From Corythucha ciliata (taxonomy: Eukaryota; Arthropoda; Insecta; Hemiptera; Tingidae): 64,000 nt of DNA. This document shows, one piece after another, positions 1-11,500 of this stretch. The stretch spans positions 11,284,001 through 11,348,000 of the forward strand of contig CM075943.1 of the NCBI GenBank assembly GCA_038030265.1, read 5' to 3'. Below the pieces are notes generated by a model, which was given only the letters and a program-made list of their open reading frames with translations, was not told the origin of the DNA and made no database searches. The stretch's first letter is position 1, and the number at the start of each line of letters is the position of its first letter. A program made the translations under genes and the position numbers.

Positions 1-2095
1 GAGCTCATAGGGGGCCCCTGCACACTTGTCGATTTTTCACGGAAACCCATTTCAATTCGCCACCAAGATATTCCGGCCATCACTTACCCACATGTGTCCT
101 GTACACTGGGACGCACTCAGTTTTCCCAGCCCCCCTTAGCAATTTTCCTCAGGTGACGAAATGTGAGCTCATAGGGGGCCCCTGCACACTTGTCGATTTT
201 TCACGGACACCCATTTCAATTCGCCACCAAGATTTTCCGGCCATCACTTACCCACATGTGTCCTGTACACTGGGACGCACTCAGTTTTCCCAGCCCCCCT
301 TAGCAATTTTCCTCAGGTGACGAAATGTGAGCTCATAGGGGGCCCCTGCACACTTGTCGATTTTTCACGGAAACCCATTTCAATTCGCCACCAAGATTTT
401 CCTGCCATCACTTACCCACATGTGTCCTGTACACTGGGACGCACTCAGTTTTCCCAGCCCCCCTTAGCAATTTTCCTCAGGTGACGAAATGTGAGCTCAT
501 AGGGGGCCCCTGCACACTTGTCGATTTTTCACGGACACCCATTTCAATTCGCCACCAAGATTTTCCGGCCATCACTTACCCACATGTGTCCTGTACACTG
601 GGACGCACTCAGTTTTCCCAGCCCCCCTTAGCAATTTTCCTCAGGTGACGAAATGTGAGCTCATAGGGGGCCCCTGCACACTTGTCGATAATTCACGGAA
701 ACCCATTTCAATTCGACACCAAGATTTTCCGGCCATCACTTACCCACATGTGTCCTGTACACTGGGACGCACTCAGTTTTCGCAGCCCCCCTTAGCAATT
801 TTCCTCAGGTGACGAAATGTGAGCTCAAAGGGGGCCCCTGCACACTTGTCGATTTTTCACGGACACCCATTTCAATTCGCCACCAAGATTTTCCGGCCAT
901 CACTTACCCACATGTGTCCTGTACACTGGGACGCACTCAGTTTTCCCAGCCCCCCTTAGCAATTTTCCTCAGGTGACGAAATGTGAGCTCATAGGGGGCC
1001 CCTGCACACTTGTCGATTTTTCAAGGACACCCATTTCAATTCGCCACCAAGATTTTCCGGCCATCACTTACCCACATGTGTCCTGTACACTGGGACGCAC
1101 TCAGTTTTCCCAGCCCCCCTTAGCAATTTTCCTCAGGTGACGAAATGTGAGCTCAAAGGGGGCCCCTGCACACTTGTCGATTTTTCACGGACACCCATTT
1201 CAATTCGCCACCAAGATTTTCCGGCCATCACTTACCCACATGTGTCCTGTACACTGGGACGCACTCAGTTTTCCCAGCCCCCCTTAGCAATTTTCCTCAG
1301 GTGACGAAATGTGAGCTCATAGGGGGCCCCTGCACACTTGTCGATTTTTCACGGACACCCATTTCAATTCGCCACCAAGATTTTCCGGCCATCACTTACC
1401 CACATGTGTCCTGTACACTGGGACGCACTCAGTTTTCCCAGCCCCCCTTAGCAATTTTCCTCAGGTGACGAAATGTGAGCTCATAGGGGGCCCCTGCACA
1501 CTTGTCGATTTTTCACGGAAACCCATTTCAATTCGCCACCAAGATTTTCCTGCCATCACTTACCCACATGTGTCCTGTACACTGGGACGCACTCAGTTTT
1601 CCCAGCCCCCCTTAGCAATTTTCCTCAGGTGACGAAATGTGAGCTCATAGGGGGTCCCTGCACACTTGTCGATTTTTCACGGACACCCATTTCAATTCGC
1701 CACCAAGATTTTCCGGCCATCACTTACCCACATGTGTCCTGTACACTGGGACGCACTCAGTTTTCCCAGCCCCCCTTAGCAATTTTCCTCAGGTGACGAA
1801 ATGTGAGCTCATAGGGGGCCCCTGCACACTTGTCGATTTTTCACGGACACCCATTTCAATTCGCCACCAAGATTTTCCGGCCATCACTTACCCACATGTG
1901 TCCTGTACACTGGGACGCACTCAGTTTTCCCAGCCCCCCTTAGCAATTTTCCTCAGGTGACGAAATGTGAGCTCACAGGGGGCCCCTCGACACTTGTCGA
2001 TTTTTCACGGATACCCATTTCAATTCGCCACCAATATTTTTTGCCCATCACTTACCCACATGTGTCCTGTACACTGGGACGCACTCAGTTTTCTC
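1..2095. repeat. 164-bp tandem satellite, about 12.8 copies
   Basis: The unit begins with GAGCTC followed by GGGGGCCCC and recurs at 1, 165, 329, 493, 657, 821, 985, 1149, 1313, 1477, 1641, 1805 and 1969, so the period is exactly 164 bp. Inner copies differ by only a few bases. The last copy, from 1969, is clearly more diverged and fades out near 2095. A common variant is ACGGAAACCC versus ACGGACACCC. Copies 3 and 10 also share CCTGCCATC in place of CCGGCCATC. No reading frame is conserved. The array runs off the left edge, so its full length is unknown. Confidence 0.97.
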
Positions 2096-2534
2096 AGGCA
2101 TCCTCAGCGTTTTTCTATAGGAGGGGAAAAGCTTCACTTTCATTTTCATATAAATATTGTTTTGGAGGCTTATCAGTAGTACTTTTCAGTTGATAAGCTC
2201 CTTATCAGTGATAAGGCATGCTTATAATCGATTTTAAGTTTTTTTATCTGCTGGTTTGCTTTCCGCAGATTCGTTTTCGTTTAACATCCATTTTCAGAGG
2301 GTAGGTTACATTGTGGTTATGGGGGGCTGGGAAAAAAGGAGGCCAACTTCACGCTCGTGCGATAAATGTGAACTTCCCGGTAATCTGAAACTACAGAACT
2401 TGGTCTTTCAATTTAGTGCGGCAGGTTACCCTCGGAACTCTGGAAACAAACTCAACGTATTTCAGTCGTTTTTAACTTTACAGCGGTTTGATCTCTTCAT
2501 TTCCCGTCAACTTCTTTAGCAAAAAAGCCCCGAA
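2096..2534 (+). promoter_or_regulatory. TBP upstream region
   Basis: This is the stretch between the satellite and the TBP start codon. It must contain the promoter and 5' UTR of TBP, because the next upstream sequence is satellite. I see no convincing TATA box or other defined element. The assignment rests on position only. Confidence 0.4.
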
Positions 2535-5500
2535 ATGGATCACATGCTCCCCAGCCCGGGCGGTTTCAGCATACCGAGCATCGGTACACCTCTCCACCAG
2601 CCCGAAGAGGACCAACAGATCCTTCCAATGGCACAGCAACAACAACAACAGCAGTCGTTACAAATGCCTCCCTTGATGCCGTTGCAGAGCTCGATGACTC
2701 CGTCCAAGTCAATGTCGAACGCCTTTGGGAGTGGTTCAATGGGTTTCGCGACGCCTCAGAGCATGATGCATCCCCAGACTCCAGTAGGTCACCTTTAGTT
2801 ATAGGGAAGACTCTAGCTTTTTTCCTTCACTCTTTTTCTTCCTACCTGTAGCAAGCATTGATGTCTCCCGCTGTGAACAGGATGGATCAAACTCCTAATA
2901 TTATTCAACCTACGACTCCGGGCCCAATGACCCCCATGACTCCTTCGTCGGCTGATCCAGGATCCACTCCCCAGCTTCAGTGAGTTTTCGTCTTTCAAGC
3001 TTAATCAATTTTACGTCTTTATTGTCGTGCTATCGTAAGTTGATGAGTTTCCATATCTGGAACAACCAATAATCCATTTTTCGTTGCGCCGGATTTTAAC
3101 TCCCATGTTCAGAAGTCTGTTCCATAGCATTTGCTTAACGCTTCAGTGCTCTTAATGAGCAACATAGTGCACCTTACGAGAGATGACAAAGTCGTCCCGA
3201 TTGCTTCATTGTTTGGGGAAAACCCCGAAGATGTCTCTTTGGAAGAGATATTCATGCCAAGTCAGGTTTTTCGTGGGCTCATGGGGGGACACTCTCTTCC
3301 CACGTTCTTAAATGAGTTCCCCGTCGATAGTTTTGGATAAACAGGGAGCCCCCCCCCCGTTCCCGGGTGGTGGTTTTGTGAAAATTGGATTTGAGCGGAT
3401 TCTCAATCGACAGGATGGAAACGAACGCGGAAGTCATCTAGCAGAGCTCTAATGTTTTCTGATTAGCTCAGTTCCTTGCGGGAATCAGATGGGCGCCATT
3501 TCTTCGCCTTCTCTTTTTGGTTCTCGAAACCCGCCATTTTCCACATAAAAGTTTATAAAAGTTTTTTTTGGGGGGGGGGGTCGGTACAGTGGCTCGTTGT
3601 GGGTCAGAGGTACCAGAGGTGAGGTGTGATTTCACTGTCGGTGACTTTGTCACTGTGACCACTCCGTCACTGTTGGCTCCGGTGACGACCACATTGAAAT
3701 CACCGTTCCGACCCTCTAACGTTGAGCGACGACATTCCTTTTCACTTATAATCGCCTCTTCATTCGTCACTTCTATCGCTTTACTGCGCTAGAGTCTCTT
3801 GAATTAAAATTGGAGCCGTCACCTATCCATCCTCGCAGGTTACCACATAACACTTTACCAGTTCCTCTATCGCCCCAATGAACTCAGTAGCATTCTCCCC
3901 AAGTCTATCCCTCGTCTGTTGACTTTTTTTCTTGGACTTATCGTTAGTATTGAACCTTTAGTGAAGGTAATATATTTTTATTCACTTCGTTTTCCAAGAC
4001 CTGTGCTAGAGTGATCTTGTATAATTTTACTTTTTTAAAAACACCTCCCTAGGCAGGGGCGTAGCCCCAGCCCTGACCAAGGCATGGGCAGAATATGTCG
4101 GACGTTATGGAAACTAGAGACCCCAACAAAAGAACTGGTAGCGCAATAAATCGTCAAATTCTTCCCCGGAAGCTGAGTTTTCACAAAAAAGGGTCGTAAT
4201 CCATCAAAAAGTAACATCTTCGTTATCTGTTTTAGCCTTCTATTCCTGATTTTTTATCCAATAACTGACAATTCTATTAAGACTTTTTCTATTAACAGAC
4301 GATCGATCGATACTTCGCATTCAGGGTTACCGACTTTTCATCAACGTTTTGTCTGAGAGATGTAAAAATTCAACATTTTTTAATCAACAGTAACGGGGTT
4401 TAACTCAAAACTGACGTTTTTCAACAAAATAACTGAATATTTCACTCTATTATAACTGAATATTTTACTTCAAAACTGACGTTTCTACGCCAAAGACGAA
4501 GTGTTTACGCCTAAACTAAAAATTTCACAGCACAACTTTTAAAATCCAAGTCTTTACCCCCAAAACTGGTGAATTCCGCCTAAAAATGGCGGATTTAACC
4601 CAAAACGGATCAAAAACGAAAGATCTTAATTACAATTAACAGACCACACAGTACTAAAACTGCCGATTTTGTAAAAAAAAAAAAAAAAAAACACAACTAC
4701 TGGCCAAAGCTGACGTGCCCCCCCCCTCCAATTGAAGATGCTACAACAAAACTGGCTATTTTAACCTAAAACTAAACTTTACTGTTCCATTTCAAAAATG
4801 AATATGGTAATTTACTCCAAACCGGACAATGTCACACTTAAACTCAAGTTTTCCTCAAAACGGGTGATTTTAGGCCAGTCTGCCTTGAAAACAGGTGATT
4901 TCACAAAAAAAAATGACAAATTCATCGCAAATGTGACGATTTTATACAAATTCAGACGATTTAACGCCAAAGCTGACGTGTTGCCTCATAACTGATGACG
5001 TCAATACAAAACTGGTCATTTTACCCCAAAACGGACTGTTTTAATTCCAAAACTTACGATTTCATCCCAAAAACGCTTCTAAACTGACGATTTTACCCTG
5101 GAACTTGCGGTTCCACCCAAAAAATATCACTTTACCTCAAAACTGAGTATGTTACTTCAAAATTGATATTTTACTTTGTTGGGCACAGCTTTTCAGGGCA
5201 CATAGAGTCAGTTTTGACGATTTCAAGGCTTGAATAGCTATAATGATAGCCATTTTTAGGGCGCATAAAGTCAGTCTTTCCAGTTATTGGAGCGAATAGT
5301 ACGTCCCAAATCAAGGCGAGAACAGCCAGGTTGGCCATTTTCGGTGCTCCGAATGGTCTATTTTGCCATTTTCAGGGAAGGAATCATCTTTTTAGGCATT
5401 TCCAGGGCACGTGAAGTCATTTTGGCCGTTTTCAGGGCTTGATTAGTCCGTCAGGCCAAAAGCGCGCATTATGGTCATATTTGGCTCAAGAATGGCCAGT

Positions 5501-8500
5501 CTGATCAATTGTAGCGCACGAATGGTCGATTTAGCTACTTTCGGGCGGTAATCATGATCTTTTTAGGCATTTTCAGAAGTTCACCAGTCGCCACCAATTT
5601 TTAAGGCGCGTGAAGTCCAGTTTTAGCCATTTTCAAAACGCGAGTCGACTGTTTTGTATTTTTGGGCGAGAGTTTAGTTACTTTAGCCGTTTTTGTAGTG
5701 CAAATAGCTAGTTTTAACTATTTTTAGGCAGTGAAAAGGCTGTCAAACCAGTTTTAGTAGAGTGAACCACACCATTTCTCTAGCACCTCTCTTGAGCAAA
5801 TACTAAATCCGCGTCTGTCTGCGAAAATAGTATTCTAGGACGCAAAAACGGCGATTTTGGTCTTTGAATTCTTGCGATATCCGTTTTGTGAGTGACAAAA
5901 CCCGTTGAAATTTAGTGAAATCCGTGAAGTTTTTTTTTTTAGTGAGTGCCGATGAAACACAATGTGATTATTCTGAAGGATTTGTACTTTCAGAATGCTG
6001 CTAGGGGTGGGCAACTGCCCCACTGAATCTGCATTTTTGAGTCTAGGGGAGGGCAGCTGCCTAGCCCTGCCCCCCTCTGGCTATGCTATGGGCTAGGTAA
6101 ATTCGTGCATTGCAGTTTTTGATCCATGACTCACCTTCATGTTTGCATTTGAGGCTGTGGGTTCGCCGTTCATAGGAGTTTTCCACGGATAAAGTTAGAA
6201 AAAGAGAAATATATATTTTTTATAAAGCTTTGGTTTCCTAGAAAAGCGGTGCCGTAATATTACGGTAGAAAATTTCCCTTTTAAATCAAATCATAGTTGT
6301 CTAGAGAGCGGTAAACAGACAGCGGCACCGCTTCCATCGTGACGGTGGTGATGAACGTTTTTTCCTCGTAGCTCCAACTATTTGGTAGTATTTTCTTTTA
6401 ACAACAGAATAGAGTCGGTTTCGGACAGTATTAATTACAATTTCGCCACCACCCAGCGTCCAGGCAGTTTCCACGCTCATTGTAAACAAAAAACGTTCAC
6501 CGTCACCGTCAAAAATCGTTGATGAACTGTTCATCACCGTCATGAACGGCCGTCTCATTCGAAGCGGTGCCGCTGTCTGTTGACCGCTCTCTAGGCAACT
6601 ACTGGTGTAATTTAAAAGGGGATTTTTTCTACCGCTATATTACGGCACCGCTTTTCTAGGAAACCAAAGCTTAACCGATGCAAACAAAATTAATTTGCGA
6701 AATCGTGTCTCTCATTTGCCCTATTAATAGGCTTTGTTGGGTCTGGGAATGGAATTCACACAGATACCGGCGAGTCCGGTAACATTAGGCATTTGCTCAA
6801 ACGAACTGCTACAGGGGGCCTGTCCTGTAAGATTTCAGGGTTCACAGGAATATCATTTTCCAACCGTCCGCCCCAAATTAAATCACATGCTGATGGGGAG
6901 GACGGGTGGAAACAAACAGTGATAGTGACATTAAAAAGTTATAGAACAGGCCCTCAGTAGTCTCTTAAGTGACAAAATCATTGGTTTTTGTCACAGTGAC
7001 TGCACAGTCACCGGAGCTAGTTGTCACTGTGACCGACAAAAGCTGTCACGTCACACCTCTAAGAGGTACGTAGCTAGGGTGACCAGACGTCCTACTTTCC
7101 CCGTACATGTCCTTTTTAGAGCGATCCGGCGACGTACGGGCTCATTTTTTATGTGTCCGGGGATAGGCCAAAAGTGTCCTCTAATGGGTCTAACCCCCAA
7201 CATCTTTCACGTTCATCGCTTTGTTCGTCCTCAGTACCCGTTTCACCCTCGCGGTTCTCATCAGTCCTGGTAAGCCGGGTCTCCGCCCTGACAAAGGCCA
7301 GACGCTGGGTTTCGCTCATCAAAGCCAACTTTCAAAGAACAAACTTTGTGGACTTGGCTTCTTTAAAACCCAATTTTGGAGATTTGTGCCATATCAAAAG
7401 CCAAATTTAGTGGCTTTAGCTCTTTATAAAATCAGTTTTGTAGGTTCGATTGACTCGAAAAACCATATTTTGGCAACAATGAAAAAAAGTTTTGTTCCGA
7501 CAGCAGCCTGTCGGGAAAAGTGCATTTCATTCATGCGACAATAGAGTCAAACCTCATAAGTTAGAACGATATCAATCAATTATGAATGACATTTAGGCCG
7601 TGGTATAGAAAGTCAAAATCATAAGATCGTGTTTATTTTTACCGCAGGCCCCTTTTTTGGCACCAACTGAGGGGGAACAAAATGATGAAAATGAAACAGA
7701 ATCGGTTTGGTTGCCTATACGATATAGGAAGGTGGACTCCGGTTAGAGGAGTTATTTGCAATTAAAATCTTTATCCCGGCCTAAATCTCATTCATAATTG
7801 ATTGATATCGTTCTAACTTATGAGGTTTGACTCGATTGTCGCATGAATGAAATGCACTTTTCCCGACAGGCTGCTGTCGGAACAAAACTTTTTTCAAATT
7901 ACGTCAATTTTCAGATCAGTTACATTAGGTTAAATGGTATGTCACCATTGCGGAATGCGGAGGGCCTTGGTTCGAATACGAAACAATTTTTAAAAAATTT
8001 TTTTTGTTCCCCCCTTTTTGGCCCACCTCAGGATTTTTTACTCAAGATTTATTAGGCTGTAGGCAAATCAAATAAAAGAGACGGCTCAAAATACAATGTC
8101 AAAGCAATTTTTTGGTAATTGGGTGGTCCAGTAAGGCATAGCGTTAATTTAATAGCTCCCCTCCGCCGAGAACTTCCCTGCCATATTAACGGATTTGGTT
8201 CACTAGGGTCTCATACGAAAGCGCGTTCATTTCTCATTAGTCGAGTCAATTTTGGGGGCAATTGCAGCAACAGCCGTGCGGTAGCGAATTTTCAACTAAT
8301 GCAAACCCCTCTTTCACACCGTTCCCGTGGACCGATTCATCTGGATCACGAACTCGTCCGAGATATTCACGCTATTGATTTTTAGACCAAATTTGGTTGC
8401 CCTAAGTCAAAAATTGCGACCGCGATCGTGCTAACAAGCGAGGGGCCATATATACAGGGTGTTTCAGGACGAATGCCGTATATTTTAATATGTTGTAGTA

Positions 8501-11500
8501 CTAAGTAATTGCGATTGGGAGTCCCTTGGGACGACCGCCACCATCTTTCAGGCGGAGATCTATGCTATAGAAGCCTGTGCGCGGAAGATTAGTGAGAGGG
8601 GTCTCCGGAAAGCGAAGATCTTTATCCTGTCTGACAGCCAGGCGGCTCTTAAAGCCCTAGGCTCAAGCGTCGTGAATTCGAAGCTAGTTTGGGGATGTCT
8701 TGAAGCCCTCAGGCCTGTGGCAACGGCAAACAGCCTTACTTTGATGTGGGTGCCGGGTCACAAAGGGTTTGAGGGGAATGAAATGGCTGATCAACTCGCG
8801 AAGAGAGGATCAGAGATGCCTTACGTGGGCCCGGAGCCAAGTCTCGGGGTCACGAAGTCCTTCACGAAGAGGCAGGTGCAGGCGTGGTTGGACGAGAGGC
8901 ATCGTGAACACTGGGTTAGACAACCAGGTCTCAGGCAGGCCAAGCTCTTTGTCACTCCAAAGGGACGATCGGAGAAGGGCCTGATCTCTCTGAGCCGAGG
9001 AGACCTTAGAATCTTGGTGGGACTGCTAACGGGACATTGTGCCCTTCGATATACACTCAGACTAATGGAGAAGTCTGACACGGACATTTGCAGATTTTGC
9101 GACCTGGCCGTGGAAACAGCAGAGCACGTACTGTGTGAGTGCCAGGCTCTGGGGCGGTTACGCTTTCAACATCTTGGAAATGATGTGCTTCAACCGGAGG
9201 ACATCTCCAGGATGGCTACGGGAAATATCCTCAACTTCGTTAAGGAGTGGTGGTGGAGGACGCTTGAAAACTAGCGTCTTTCTTGGCAGGGCAACCTGAG
9301 GAGACACCACAATAGATCTTATAGGTCGAGTTTGGTAGGAGATAGTTTCTTCTGGGCTTCCCTCCCCGTTTAATAAAATAAAATAAAATAAAAAAAAAAA
9401 TAAAAAAAAAAAAATAAAAAAAAAAAAAAAAAAAAAAAGTAATTGCGACCAAAATCACCCTATTAACATAGGGTCGCAAATGATTTCTCTTGAAGTTACA
9501 GGCACATTTGTGTATTTTTAGCCACTTGCTGTTGTTCCTCTAAAAAGTCGTTACAACGACTAAACCTCTTTTTAGTGCACTTCATTCAAAAAATGCACTA
9601 TTGTCTCGCCCTGATGGTCGCACATATGGGTTGTGATACATTTTTTTCACGTTTCAGAATTGTACCCGTAAACTGCTGACGTTTTTGGAAAGATCACACA
9701 ATTTTACTTCAGGAAATGTCGATCAACATCATTTTAGTTGCCTCCAAAAATCTCAGTAATTCGTTATAAATGAAGAAAGAGGCGTTTTCGAATATTCCTG
9801 TGTACGTCAACGCCAGTTTCTGATCAAGTGATCATAGTGAAAATGCTTCGCCAATTTCAGTAAAACATCTCCATCTTGTGAGCTTTCAATTGTTTTTTGA
9901 AGAATTGAAATCAGTTCATTTTTATATGAGATATTGTTCCTAACGTGTGAAAAAGCACGGAGTAAGTCATCAATTAAGGCATAGGTGAAACTTTCTTAAA
10001 CGAGTTGTTACAAAGTAAATTTGGTTTTTGCTGATTATTCAGTTCAATAACCTGTCTTAAATTTCCAAAATGAAATGCACTATAAGTGACAAAGGACAAA
10101 ACTCCCAAAAAATGTATCCCCCCCTCCCCCTGACTGTCAACTTTTAAGATATTGGGGGAAAACTTGGTATGTACATTGAATAAATCAACCTAAAATGTAT
10201 TCTGAAGAACACCTACGTATTTTAATCATTTCCAATTATGACCAACAGCTGCTCTTTTGTTTTTCGTTTTCTTGTGATGCGTTTTTCCCAGAGTGAATAT
10301 TTCTCACACACAATCTGTATCAATTTCAGGAAGTGCAAAATCTACACGATGGAGACGAAATTAGTCGCATTATTTTTAATCACTGAGTGTTCGAGAATCA
10401 GTATTCCGTTCCTCTTACTCTTTTTTCGGACGATGCCACGTTTACCCGAGACGGTATGAACAACAGTCGAACTGGCGCCAGTGGGAGGATTTTTATGAAT
10501 GTGCGGTGTGGAATGATAGGGAGGGATCTTATTGGACCTCACTAAAACCGATTAATTAGCAAAAGCCAACAAATTTACTCTGTTATCAAACGCGTTTAAG
10601 GAAGGTTCACCTATGCCTAATTGAAGACTTACCCGTGTTTTTTCACACGTTAGGAACAATATCTCGTGGAAAAATAAGCCAATTTCAATTTTTCAAAAAT
10701 CATTTGAAAGCTCTCAACACGGACATGTTTTACTGAAATTGGCGAAAAATTTTCACTGTGTTCACTTGGTCAGAAACTGGCGCTGACGTACACAGGAAAT
10801 TTGGAAAACGCCGCTTTCTTCATTTTTAACGAATTACTGAAATTTTTGGAGGCAACTATAATGATGTTGATCGACATTTTCTGAAGTAAAATTGTGTGAT
10901 CTTTTCAAAAACGTCGGCAGTTTAAGGGTAAAAAAAAAAAGGTTTAGTCGGTGTAAGGTCTTTTCAGAGGAAAAACAGTGAATGGCTAAAAATTCACAAA
11001 TGTGCCTGTAACTTCAAGAAAAATCATTTGCGACCCTATGTGAATAGGGTGATTTTGGTCTCAATTACCTAGTACTACAACATATTAAAATATACGGCAT
11101 TCGTCCTGAAACACCCTGTATATATACAGGGTGTACAAAAAGCGACTGGACAGAGAAAAACCAGTGAAGGGGCAACTCATTTCTGATCGAAATGACTATT
11201 TGCACTTTTCCGAAATTCCGCTTTGTTTCCGAGATATCCGCCATTTTCTGATTTTTTCAGAAACAGCTTGTTGCACACGCAGTAATTGTTGCAATGGCAA
11301 AAATGATGAGCCCATTGGAAAGAGCACAAAATTTTCTATTTAAAGAGCCTTCTTTAATCCAGATCAGACGACATCTACTACGTTTTAAATCAGCTTATTG
11401 GCGAAAAAACGTAATTTTCTGACTACATCACCATATCACCAATACTTTCGGAATTAAGTTTCCTCGCTAATAAGCTGATTCGAAACGTAGTAGATATCGT

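Larger units (their letters stand above)
3614..7061. mobile_element. hAT-like non-autonomous element 1 with 8-bp TSD
   Basis: The ends are CAGAGGTGAGGTGTGA on the left and, read inward from the right, TAGAGGTGTGACGTGACAG. Both subterminal regions are rich in GTCACTGTGAC and GCTCCGGTGAC words in inverted orientation. An identical 8-bp duplication, AGAGGTAC, flanks it at 3606-3613 and 7062-7069. Eight-base duplications and CAG-type ends are hallmarks of the hAT superfamily. The 3448-bp interior has no transposase reading frame. It holds degenerate short-repeat arrays (4320-5770) and a separate inverted-repeat element (6225-6672). Confidence 0.85.
8455..11118. mobile_element. CAGGGTG-ended mariner-like element A (first in the chain)
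   Basis: The left end is CAGGGTGTTTCAGGACGAAT at 8455, and the exact reverse complement closes at 11118. TA dinucleotides flank both ends. Long inverted arms (8455 to about 9978 and about 10620-11118) pair over several hundred bases. The left arm is lengthened by a LINE fragment (8515-9438) and by a short inserted sequence at about 9570-9665. A transposase remnant lies near 10230-10530. Ends, TA duplication and transposase wording place it in the Tc1/mariner group. Confidence 0.85.

Noticed and set aside
3131..3340. A 69-codon frame in TBP intron 2 as a possible extra exon
   Set aside because: TBP splices from exon 2 to exon 3 in phase without it, it contains no TBP-like residues, and no acceptor/donor pair keeps the frame.
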